Below, piece after piece: positions 1-4,786 of a stretch of DNA of 5,911 nucleotides. The DNA lies in assembly GCA_947446155.1 (NCBI GenBank), contig CANFFZ010000115.1, positions 1 through 5,911 on the forward strand. Reading direction: 5' to 3'. Each line of letters begins with the position of its first letter. Within the stretch, counting starts at the first letter, position 1. The DNA is from Chloroflexota bacterium (GTDB lineage: Bacteria; Chloroflexota; Dehalococcoidia; UBA2979). A program made the translations under genes and the position numbers. Below the pieces are notes generated by a model, which made no database searches, had not been told where the DNA came from, and saw only the letters and a list, made by a program, of their open reading frames with translations.

Positions 1-120
1 CACCGCAGGCTTCTTCGCTGCGGGCTTGCGCACCGCAGGCTTCTTGGCTGCGGGCTTGCGCACCGCAGGCTTCTTGGCTGCGGGCTTGCGCACCGCAGGC
101 TTCTTTGCGGCGGGCTTGCG
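1..120. repeat. Four tandem 30-bp repeats inside the H1-like gene
   Basis: Units begin at 1, 31, 61 and 91. Units 2 and 3 are identical; unit 1 differs from them at one base and unit 4 at two. On the minus strand each unit encodes the ten residues [10 protein letters not shown]. Bases 121-300 keep the 10- or 5-residue protein period but with many synonymous changes. The near-identity at the left edge suggests recent unit duplication, and the array probably continues outside the window. Confidence 0.9.
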
Positions 121-312
121 CGCCGCCGGCTTCTTCGCCGCGGCCTTCTTGACGGCGGGCTTTTTGGCCGCCGGCTTTCGGGCCGCTGTCTTCTTGACCG
201 CAGGCTTCTTCGCCGCGGGCTTCCTGGCTGCCGGCTTCTTCACGGCCGGCTTCTTGGCAGCCGGCTTCTTGGCTGCCGGCTTCTTCGCAGCGGGCTTTTT
301 CGCAGTGACCAT
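1..312 (-). CDS. Histone H1-like Lys/Ala/Pro repeat protein, 3' end off the window
   Basis: After a short MVTA lead, all 104 visible codons are twenty consecutive pentapeptides of the form K/R-K-P/T/A-A-A/V. No stop occurs before the left edge, so the C-terminus is missing. Such low-complexity, strongly basic proteins resemble eukaryotic H1 tails and bacterial H1-like or HU-tail proteins, which bind and compact DNA without sequence specificity; that role is inferred from composition. There is no HU core at the N-terminus, but one could lie beyond the edge. The ATG at 310-312 is preceded by GGTGAGGTG (319-327), a good ribosome binding site six bases upstream. The codons furthest from the start (1-120) form near-identical 30-bp repeats, while those near the start are more diverged. 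It could instead be the lysine-rich tail of a longer protein read from its own N-terminus. The reading frame is secure; the exact function is not. Confidence 0.85.
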   Translation of the reverse strand, partial: MVTAKKPAAKKPAAKKPAAKKPAVKKPAARKPAAKKPAVKKTAARKPAAKKPAVKKAAAKKPAARKPAAKKPAVRKPAAKKPAVRKPAAKKPAVRKPAAKKPAV

Positions 313-351
313 CAGTTACACCTCACCGTCACAAGGCCCCGGACAAACGAA

Positions 352-379
352 ACGATAACATAAATGTGCGTACTGACAA
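352..379 (-). promoter_or_regulatory. Likely sigma70-type promoter of the H1-like gene
   Basis: Read on the minus strand, TTGTCA (379-374, five of six matches to TTGACA) is followed after 16 bases by TATCGT (357-352, four of six matches to TATAAT). The implied start site, near 345, leaves a leader of roughly 30 bases containing the strong ribosome binding site. The match is fair and the position is right; nothing else supports it. Confidence 0.45.
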
Positions 380-403
380 TATTTTTTTCGGGGGATAACG
401 TGG

Positions 404-422
404 AAAAAGTTGACAACTTTTT
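404..422. promoter_or_regulatory. 19-bp palindrome, possible operator
   Basis: AAAAAGTTG (404-412) and CAACTTTTT (414-422) are perfect 9-bp arms around one central base. With a single-base centre it is a better candidate for a dimeric repressor site than for an RNA hairpin. It contains a perfect TTGACA -35 hexamer on the plus strand (410-415), but no good -10 lies 16-18 bases beyond. It sits about 25 bases upstream of the proposed minus-strand -35, so it could serve either side. The binding protein is unknown. Confidence 0.4.
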
Positions 423-472
423 TTCGCCCCCTCTACCCGCCGCCAGACCCCGATCCGGACCGATCACACCCC

Positions 473-502
473 CTCGATCGGATCTCGCACGCATCGATCG
501 AG
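473..502. repeat. Inverted repeat with 8-bp arms
   Basis: CTCGATCG at 473-480 is repeated in inverse as CGATCGAG at 495-502, with 14 bases between. A second, overlapping pairing, ATCTCG (482-487) with CGAGAT (499-504), is possible. It lies about 60 bases before the operon start and could be an operator or leader hairpin. Both arms are built on the self-complementary GATC/CGATCG core, which is frequent in GC-rich DNA, so chance is not excluded. Confidence 0.35.
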
Positions 503-551
503 ATTCGCGCGTCGTCTGATTCGCATGCGCACCCGCATCACACGCACTGCG

Positions 552-557
552 TAGACT
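552..557 (+). promoter_or_regulatory. Possible -10 element for leaderless transcription
   Basis: TAGACT fits the TAnnnT form of a -10 box and ends six bases before the ATG at 564, the spacing expected when transcription begins at or next to the start codon. No Shine-Dalgarno-like sequence is present in the preceding 20 bases, which agrees with a leaderless mRNA. No TTGACA-like hexamer sits at the right distance upstream, so this is suggestive only. Confidence 0.35.
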
Positions 558-563
558 CGCCAC

Positions 564-1097
564 ATGACGCACGACGCTCACTCCAACATCGAAGCCGACA
601 ACCTCTTCGCCCGATTCGATCCGTGGGCGGCACTCGATGACGGGCGACGCCAACTCGTCGCGGCGCTCGACACCTGCGACGCCCGCTCGGGCGCGCTGGC
701 GCTGGCGATCCCGGAATTCGCGGCGCTCGGTGAGAGCGCCGGGTCGGTCGCCTCGATGCTCGTCGCACACGCCGCACGTGACCGCGCGCATGCCGTGTTC
801 TTCGCCGCGCTCGACACCAGCGACACGGTCGCCACACCGATCGAGGTCGGCGGCGTCGACGTGACGGACTGGTCGGCGGTCCGCGCCGACGTCGACTCCG
901 GGCGCCTCGCGATGCTCGACGCGGCGGTCGGGCTGGCCTCGGAACAGTGGGAGCGGGTACTGCTGCCGCCCTGGGACGCGGAGTCCGGGGACACGCTGGC
1001 GGGGTTGCTCATCGTCCGCGCCATCGCGGACGGGCTCCTCGCGAACGCGATCCTCGAGCTCGCCGCGGAGACTCCCGAAGGACATTCCGCGCGGTAG
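564..1097 (+). CDS. Uncharacterised alpha-helical protein, weakly DinB-like
   Basis: A 177-residue, soluble, alanine-rich, probably all-helical protein with no signal peptide or membrane segment. The segment around residues 61-83 (SVASMLVAHAARDRAHAVFF) resembles the helix of DinB/maleylpyruvate-isomerase-like four-helix proteins that supplies the first metal-ligand histidine, here His69. The second histidine pair usual near the C-terminus of that fold is not seen, so a metal-dependent activity is doubtful. The ATG start is favoured because a -10-like TAGACT lies just upstream and the frame has no better start. Codon use is like its neighbours, with G/C at third positions. It is the first gene of a same-strand run: an FAH family gene follows after 51 bases and then a nitrilase-fold gene, so cotranscription is likely. 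The fold assignment is a guess; the existence of the gene is much more certain. Confidence 0.7.
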   Translation: MTHDAHSNIEADNLFARFDPWAALDDGRRQLVAALDTCDARSGALALAIPEFAALGESAGSVASMLVAHAARDRAHAVFFAALDTSDTVATPIEVGGVDVTDWSAVRADVDSGRLAMLDAAVGLASEQWERVLLPPWDAESGDTLAGLLIVRAIADGLLANAILELAAETPEGHSAR

Positions 1098-1136
1098 CAT
1101 CGGCGACGCGGCATCGATAGCAGAGTGCTGAAGAGC

Positions 1137-1141
1137 GGGAG
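1137..1141 (+). promoter_or_regulatory. Ribosome binding site that sets the FAH gene start
   Basis: GGGAG lies seven bases before the ATG at 1149. It argues against the in-frame GTG at 1125, which has no such site and would add eight residues not expected in the family. Confidence 0.6.
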
Positions 1142-1148
1142 TGACCGG

Positions 1149-1901
1149 ATGAAGATCGCACGGGTGCAGGTCGAGGGCGCCATCTACACAGCGCGGATCG
1201 AGGGCGACACCGCGCACCTCCTCGAAGGGGGAGTCTTCGACCAGCCGGTCGAGATGGGCCGCGCGGTCCCACTCTCGGCGGCGCGCCTCCTAATTCCCTG
1301 CGTGCCGACGAAGATCATCGCGATCGGCATCAACTACAAGAGCCATGCCGGGGACCGCCCGGCACCCGGTGATCCCCAGGGCTTCCTCAAGGCGCCCTCG
1401 TCCCTCATCGCCCACGGCGAGGCCATCGTCCTACCGGCTGACAGCACCAACGTCCACATGGAGGCCGAGGTGGTCGCGGTCATCGGTCGTCAGGCGAAGG
1501 GCATCACGGAGGCACAGGTGGACGCGCACGTCTTCGGCTACACCGCCGGAAACGACGTGTCCGCACGCGACTGGCAGCAGAGCGACCTGCAGTGGCTGCG
1601 CGCGAAGTCGAGCGACACCTTCGCCGCCGTCGGCCCATGGATCGAGACCGACCTGACACCCGAGGCGATCTCCGTTGCCGGTCGAATCAGCGGGCGCACC
1701 CAGCAGGACTCCGACACTAGCCTGCTCATCCACTCCGTGCGCAAGTGCATCGCCCACCTCTCTCGTTACGTCACGCTGGAGCCCGGCGACCTGATCTACA
1801 CCGGCACCCCCGGACAGACCGCCGCGGTCGTCGCGGGCGACACGTGCGAGGTCCAGGTCGGCGGCGTCGGGATCCTGCGTAACCCTGTGCGTCAGGGATA
1901 G
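1149..1901 (+). CDS. Fumarylacetoacetate hydrolase (FAH) family protein
   Basis: A 250-residue cytosolic enzyme of the FAH superfamily, which cleaves, isomerises or decarboxylates 2-keto-dienoate or acylpyruvate-type substrates using a divalent metal. A short N-terminal region (1-50) precedes the catalytic domain. Family landmarks are INYKSHA (61-67, His66 of the lid), metal ligands Glu105 and Glu107 in MEAEVVAVIG, GYTAGNDVSARDWQ with metal ligand Asp136, Lys153 in RAKSSDTF, GDLIYTGTP (213-221), and the terminal GVGILRNPV. In FAHD1-like enzymes the lid His is followed three residues later by Glu; here that position is Asp69. Length is normal for the single-domain subgroup (YcgM, FAHD1, HpcE-half). 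The substrate cannot be read from sequence: acylpyruvase, oxaloacetate decarboxylase or tautomerase, and hydroxy-hepta-dienoate hydrolase or isomerase are all possible. The gene ends eight bases before the nitrilase-like gene, suggesting joint expression. Confidence 0.92.
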   Translation: MKIARVQVEGAIYTARIEGDTAHLLEGGVFDQPVEMGRAVPLSAARLLIPCVPTKIIAIGINYKSHAGDRPAPGDPQGFLKAPSSLIAHGEAIVLPADSTNVHMEAEVVAVIGRQAKGITEAQVDAHVFGYTAGNDVSARDWQQSDLQWLRAKSSDTFAAVGPWIETDLTPEAISVAGRISGRTQQDSDTSLLIHSVRKCIAHLSRYVTLEPGDLIYTGTPGQTAAVVAGDTCEVQVGGVGILRNPVRQG

Positions 1902-1909
1902 CGCGACTC

Positions 1910-3391
1910 GTGCCGCGCCCGCTCCGCGTCGCCGCGCTGCAGCCTCGAACGTTCGAGGCCCGCGACCACGTCCGCGCGTGGGAGGCGCTGCTGGCGCGCA
2001 TCGACCAGTCGATCGCGGGGCATGCGCTGCTGGTGCTGCCCGAGGCCGCAATCCCCGGCTGGGCGCTGCTCTCGCGCGACGCGGCTGCGGCGCTCGACCT
2101 GCCCTCGGAGGACACCTGGTTCGCCGCGCTGGCCGAACACTGCCGGCGCACCGGGTGTGCGATCGCCGCGGGCGTCGTCCGTCGCGACGACGACGGCGCG
2201 CTCCGCAACGAACTGATCCTCTTCGGCCCGGACGGCCGGGAACTCGCGCACGCGGGCGAGCGCACGGCCTCCGGCTGGTTCACGCGCGGTCGCGGCCCCG
2301 CGGTCGCGGAGATCGAGGGCGTGCGCATCGGCCTCATCGTGGGACGCGACCTCGCGCGACGTGACCTGATCCGAGGGCTCGCCGGGGTCCACCTGCTGGT
2401 CGCCGCGGCCGCACCGCGCGACACGAGCCGTCTGCCCAGCGCCGAGGCGAGCGTGGAATCTGACCTGCTCACGGCACGCGCCGCACTCCTCGGCGCCTGG
2501 GCGATCGCGGGCGGCAAGTCCGGCAGCGAAGCCGGCCTCGTCCGCTTCTGCGGCGGCGCGGGGGTGGTCGACCCGTCTGGCCAGTGGAGTGTGCGTGCCC
2601 CCGCTGACCAGCCCGGTATCGCGTCCACCGAGATCGATGTCGATTCGGCGCCCGGCCCAGCACTCGACTTCGCCACCCTCCCGGCGATGGACGCCGCCGC
2701 CGCCTCGCGGGAACCGCTGCGCGCCGCCGTCGCCTCGCGGGAACCGCTGCGCGCCACCGTCGCTGCGGTGGCCTTCGACCCTCACCCGTCCGCCGTCGAG
2801 TCGATGGAGCGGCTGCGTGCGCTGGTGAATGCAGCCATCGCCGCCGGCGCGCGCTTCGTCGTGCTGCCCGACCTCGCCGGCACCGACCCGCGCGCCGTCA
2901 CCGCGACGGAGACGCTGCCTTTCCTCCAGGCCCTCACACAGGACTCGGGTGTGACGTTGTTCGCTAGTCTGGCCGAGCGCGCGGATGGTGCGACCTACAA
3001 GACGGCATACGCCATCGAGGGCGGCCAGATTCTCGCCACCCACCGCCAGTCCGTCCTCGACCGCGACGAGCAGGCCGCCGAGTTCAGCGCGGGTGCCTCA
3101 CCGCCCGTCAGCATCCGCACGGCATTCGGCGCGGTGGGCCTCATGAGCGGTGCCGAAGCCCTCGCGCTGGGTGCGCAGGCGGGTGCGAGGGTCGTCGTGT
3201 GGTGCGCAGGCGACGCGGCCGCCCCCGTCTGCGGGACGGCGCGCGCCCTCGCGATCGAGGACGGTGTCGCGATCGTGGCGGCCGGCTCGACGTCGCGCTC
3301 AGGCGGGGCATTCGTCATCGACGCCACGGGGCGCGTACTAGCCGGCACCCCCGCGGGCGAGGCGGTCCTGGCGACCGCGCGACTGGTCTAG
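1910..3391 (+). CDS. Two-domain nitrilase-fold protein, both active sites apparently lost
   Basis: A 493-residue protein made of two carbon-nitrogen hydrolase (nitrilase superfamily) domains, about 4-260 and 283-490. Active members use a Glu-Lys-Cys triad. Domain 1 starts LRVAALQP and keeps Glu45 in LVLPEAAIPGW, but the lysine motif is not recognisable and the nucleophile-elbow segment reads IGLIVGRDL, with Gly145 at the Cys position. Domain 2 has Asp321 (VVLPDLAG) for Glu, Gln380 (HRQSVL) for Lys, and VGLMSGAEAL with Gly414 at the Cys position. Hydrolysis by the normal mechanism is therefore unlikely; a binding, scaffold or regulatory role is inferred. The uninterrupted frame argues against simple decay. 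A GTG start is chosen because it leads straight into the first beta strand; it lies eight bases after the FAH stop, with AGGG (1894-1897) as a weak ribosome site. A 30-bp tandem duplication lies at the domain junction. Some active relative could differ, but fold and duplication are clear. Confidence 0.85.
   Translation: MPRPLRVAALQPRTFEARDHVRAWEALLARIDQSIAGHALLVLPEAAIPGWALLSRDAAAALDLPSEDTWFAALAEHCRRTGCAIAAGVVRRDDDGALRNELILFGPDGRELAHAGERTASGWFTRGRGPAVAEIEGVRIGLIVGRDLARRDLIRGLAGVHLLVAAAAPRDTSRLPSAEASVESDLLTARAALLGAWAIAGGKSGSEAGLVRFCGGAGVVDPSGQWSVRAPADQPGIASTEIDVDSAPGPALDFATLPAMDAAAASREPLRAAVASREPLRATVAAVAFDPHPSAVESMERLRALVNAAIAAGARFVVLPDLAGTDPRAVTATETLPFLQALTQDSGVTLFASLAERADGATYKTAYAIEGGQILATHRQSVLDRDEQAAEFSAGASPPVSIRTAFGAVGLMSGAEALALGAQAGARVVVWCAGDAAAPVCGTARALAIEDGVAIVAAGSTSRSGGAFVIDATGRVLAGTPAGEAVLATARLV
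2701..2760 (+). repeat. 30-bp tandem duplication in the nitrilase-like gene
   Basis: Bases 2701-2730 are repeated at 2731-2760 with one mismatch. The unit keeps the frame and duplicates ten residues (ASREPLRAAV then ASREPLRATV) exactly at the boundary between the two domains, including the first half of the opening beta strand of domain 2. The near-identity points to a recent duplication that lengthens the linker. Confidence 0.95.
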
Positions 3392-3413
3392 GCGAGTTCG
3401 AGGCCGGCGACGA

Positions 3414-3824
3414 CTAGTCCCAGAGCACTCGGCGCTGCGCGCAATGCGGGCACATCAACTGAACCGTGCGCACACGACCTTCGAGGCGGAACTCCGTCAC
3501 GGCCTTGTCGATGAGGTGCGTGTCGCAGAACCGGAGCCGGCAGCGCTGGCAGGAGTGCTGCATCCGCTCCTGGCAGCCGTCCTCCGCGCACATCGACATC
3601 CGGTTGGGCGACTGGTGCGCGTCCAGCCACTGCTGGTGGGCCTCGATGTCCGCGAACTTCGCGAGGCAGGGCTTACGGTTGCAGACTTGGTAGTAATCGG
3701 CGTTCAGGGAGCCGTGGTCGGTGCAGAACGGCACCCCGCAGTAGACGCAGAGTCCCGCGGACTCTCGCCCGCAACCGCGGCGCAAGAATCCCGCGCCTGA
3801 CGAGCAGGTACCCTCGACTGCCAT
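3414..3824 (-). CDS. Small Cys/His-rich protein with two zinc-binding modules
   Basis: A 136-residue protein with 16 potential zinc ligands and no signal peptide or membrane segment. Module 1 uses C7, C18, C26, C29, C34, H37, C48 and C53; module 2 uses C79, C84, C92, C95, C100, H103, C125 and C128. Both contain the same core C-x7-C-x2-C-x4-C-x2-H, close to the C-x4-C-x2-H half of AN1-type fingers, so each may bind two zinc ions in a cross-brace. A helix rich in His and Gln (56-72) links them. I do not recognise the family; protein-protein or nucleic-acid binding is possible. The ATG at 3822-3824 is preferred: an upstream in-frame ATG at 3881 would add 19 low-complexity, basic residues before the first ligand. 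No strong ribosome site is seen at either start. The gene lies 69 bases after the broken propeller gene on the same strand and converges with the nitrilase-like gene, 22 bases away, with no clear terminator between them. Confidence 0.75.
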   Translation of the reverse strand: MAVEGTCSSGAGFLRRGCGRESAGLCVYCGVPFCTDHGSLNADYYQVCNRKPCLAKFADIEAHQQWLDAHQSPNRMSMCAEDGCQERMQHSCQRCRLRFCDTHLIDKAVTEFRLEGRVRTVQLMCPHCAQRRVLWD

Positions 3825-3893
3825 CGTCGCGCGGCTCCGTCCGTAAGAGGAACGAGTGGGCCGCGATTGTCGCACACGCATCGGACTGCGGCG

Positions 3894-4636
3894 CTACCTC
3901 GCGGGAGGCAGCACCAGCAGACTGCCGGCGGAGATCCCGACCGAGAAGATCGCCAGCGTGCGGCCCGAGGCCACCTCGACGACGGTCACGCGACCACCGG
4001 CCATGTCCGCCGCGTACAGCCGTGTCCCGTCCGCAGAGAATGCGAGACCGTCTGGCGTCCCCGCCACGTTCACCGTGCGCACGCCACCCTCGCGGTCGAC
4101 AAGGGCGACGCCCGAGGCCGCCGAGAGCGCTGCCGCCACGAGTGAGCCGTCCGGCGAGAAGATCGTGCGCACCGGTCGCCCACCGACCATTGCGTCCACC
4201 CGACCGGTGCCGTCCCAGCGGACGATGTGCACCGCGCCGCCCGTCGCGCCTGCTGGGCCACGCGCGTCTGGTCCGACGACAGGGCGACCGTCTCCGGCAG
4301 CGACGACACGCCCACCTCGCGCCCATCGATCTGCAGCACCGCATCGCTCGCGCGGGCCACGGCGAAGGTGCCGTCGTCGCGTGTCACCACCGCGTGTGGC
4401 CAGCCGGTCATGTGCGTTGGCGCCACCTCACGCCACGTCGCCGCCGGGCCGCCAATGACAAAGCGGCGTACGGAATCGTGTTCCCGGTCGGTCACCAGCA
4501 ACCGGTCGCCCTCGGCATCGTGTTGTAGCGCGAGGCCATGCGGGAGCCCGCCGGTGGCGAGGATCTCCACGCCGCCGCTGTCGAGGTCGACGACACCGAT
4601 AGCGCCGGTCTGCTCCAGGGACACCGCGACCCGTTC
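3894..4636 (-). pseudogene. Beta-propeller (YVTN-like) gene, 5' replaced and frameshifted
   Basis: About 246 codons of propeller sequence are spread over two frames. The upstream part (4636 to about 4256) begins ERVAVSLEQTGAIGVVDLDS and continues through blade-like units with GLPHGLALQHDAEGDRLLV and WPHAVVTRDDGTFAVA. At about 4253-4258 the sense jumps frame: reading resumes as AGATGGAVHIVRWDG, then VRTIFSPDGSLVAAAL and the typical unit GTPDGLAFSADGTRLYAAD, ending at a TAG. One missing base, or two extra, explains the shift. Blades with P-x-G-x-A-x-S-x-D-G-x-R-L-Y repeats are known in YVTN/YncE-type proteins, often extracytoplasmic, but no signal peptide survives here: the 5' end is joined to a flagellin head in another frame. 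The remaining length is about four to five blades against the usual six or seven. Either the gene is dead or the sequence contains assembly or base errors; I cannot tell which. Confidence 0.7.
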
Positions 4637-4683
4637 CGCTGCGCGTTGAGCGCGGCGACGTTGGTGTTGATCTGTAGCGACAT
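4633..4683 (-). pseudogene. Flagellin 5' fragment (first 17 codons)
   Basis: The codons from the ATG at 4681-4683 read MSLQINTNVAALNAQRN, the highly conserved N-terminus of bacterial flagellin, the filament subunit exported by the flagellar type III system. After the Asn codon (4633-4635) flagellin similarity stops at once. The frame runs on to a stop at 4492 in sequence that makes sense only as propeller in a different frame, so the expected continuation (LS and the D0/D1 coiled-coil) is absent. The start has a strong ribosome site, which indicates that the true 5' end of a flagellin gene, with its leader, is present. The product, if made, would be a 63-residue peptide without filament-forming capacity. 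A complete flagellin gene may exist elsewhere. Assignment of the fragment is strong despite its length, because this N-terminus is distinctive. Confidence 0.75.
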
Positions 4684-4687
4684 CAGG

Positions 4688-4694
4688 CCTCCCT
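4688..4694 (-). promoter_or_regulatory. Shine-Dalgarno of the flagellin leader
   Basis: AGGGAGG on the minus strand ends four bases before the flagellin ATG. It is one of the strongest ribosome sites in the window, as expected for a highly expressed filament gene, and shows that the flagellin leader is intact up to the start codon. Confidence 0.65.
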
Positions 4695-4699
4695 GCCCG

Positions 4700-4718
4700 C
4701 CACGCGTTCGTTGCGTGG
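4700..4718 (-). promoter_or_regulatory. Leader hairpin upstream of the flagellin start
   Basis: CCACGC and GCGTGG form a six-base-pair GC-rich stem around a seven-base loop, directly upstream of the Shine-Dalgarno. It may stabilise the leader or modulate translation. The loop has no GGA, so a CsrA-type site in the hairpin is not supported. Confidence 0.35.
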
Positions 4719-4756
4719 TGAGGACAGGGATGATCATTCACGAAGCGCGTGAGGCT

Positions 4757-4777
4757 CGCGATCGGGGAGACCCCGCG
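4757..4777 (-). terminator. Possible hairpin terminator after the lipoprotein gene
   Basis: About ten bases after the lipoprotein stop, GGGG and CCCC pair around a three-base loop, and outer CGCG segments can extend the stem with a small bulge. There is no run of T after it on the minus strand, so it is at best an imperfect intrinsic terminator. A second small stem (TCACG/CGTGA, 4738-4752) follows. Confidence 0.3.
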
Positions 4778-4786
4778 ATGTGCGGG

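Larger units (their letters stand above)
313..563. promoter_or_regulatory. Divergent intergenic region with AT-rich core
   Basis: This 251-base gap separates the start of the minus-strand H1-like gene from the start of the plus-strand operon and has no convincing ORF. Bases about 345-424 are far richer in A+T than the rest of the window and carry a likely minus-strand promoter, two degenerate DnaA-box-like 9-mers and a 19-base palindrome. Bases 425-563 return to high GC and hold an inverted repeat and a -10-like hexamer. Regulation of both flanking units from here is inferred from the layout. Confidence 0.6.

Noticed and set aside
26..358. Plus-strand ORF of 110 residues rich in AGF and AAG repeats
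   Set aside because: It is the complementary reading of the lysine-rich H1-like gene, which has a ribosome site and a meaningful composition.
410..438. Plus-strand promoter from the perfect TTGACA at 410-415
   Set aside because: No acceptable -10 hexamer lies 16-18 bases downstream, and the hexamer is explained as part of the palindrome.
1095..1100. TAGCAT as a -10 box for the FAH gene
   Set aside because: There is no -35 match upstream and it overlaps the stop codon of the preceding gene; cotranscription is the simpler reading.
312..1217. Minus-strand ORF of 301 residues
   Set aside because: It is antisense to the DinB-like gene, Arg-rich with no recognisable motif, and reflects GC-driven open frames.
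1771..3043. Two long minus-strand ORFs (383 and 328 residues) opposite the nitrilase-like gene
   Set aside because: The plus frame has clear nitrilase-fold landmarks, while the antisense products are low-complexity Arg, Gly and Ser sequences.
3389..3420. Possible bidirectional terminator between the convergent genes
   Set aside because: The only pairing (GACTGGTC with GACTAGTC) has a mismatch and a long loop, and there is no T-run in either direction.
3673..4344. Minus-strand ORF of 223 residues across the propeller and zinc genes
   Set aside because: Its sequence is Arg/Gly-rich without motifs, and the propeller and zinc-module sense lies in the other frames.
4637..4741. Upstream extension of the propeller frame to a GTG at 4741 (MNDHPCPHH...)
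   Set aside because: That stretch overlaps the flagellin leader and head, and its translation has no propeller or signal-peptide character; the openness is probably chance.
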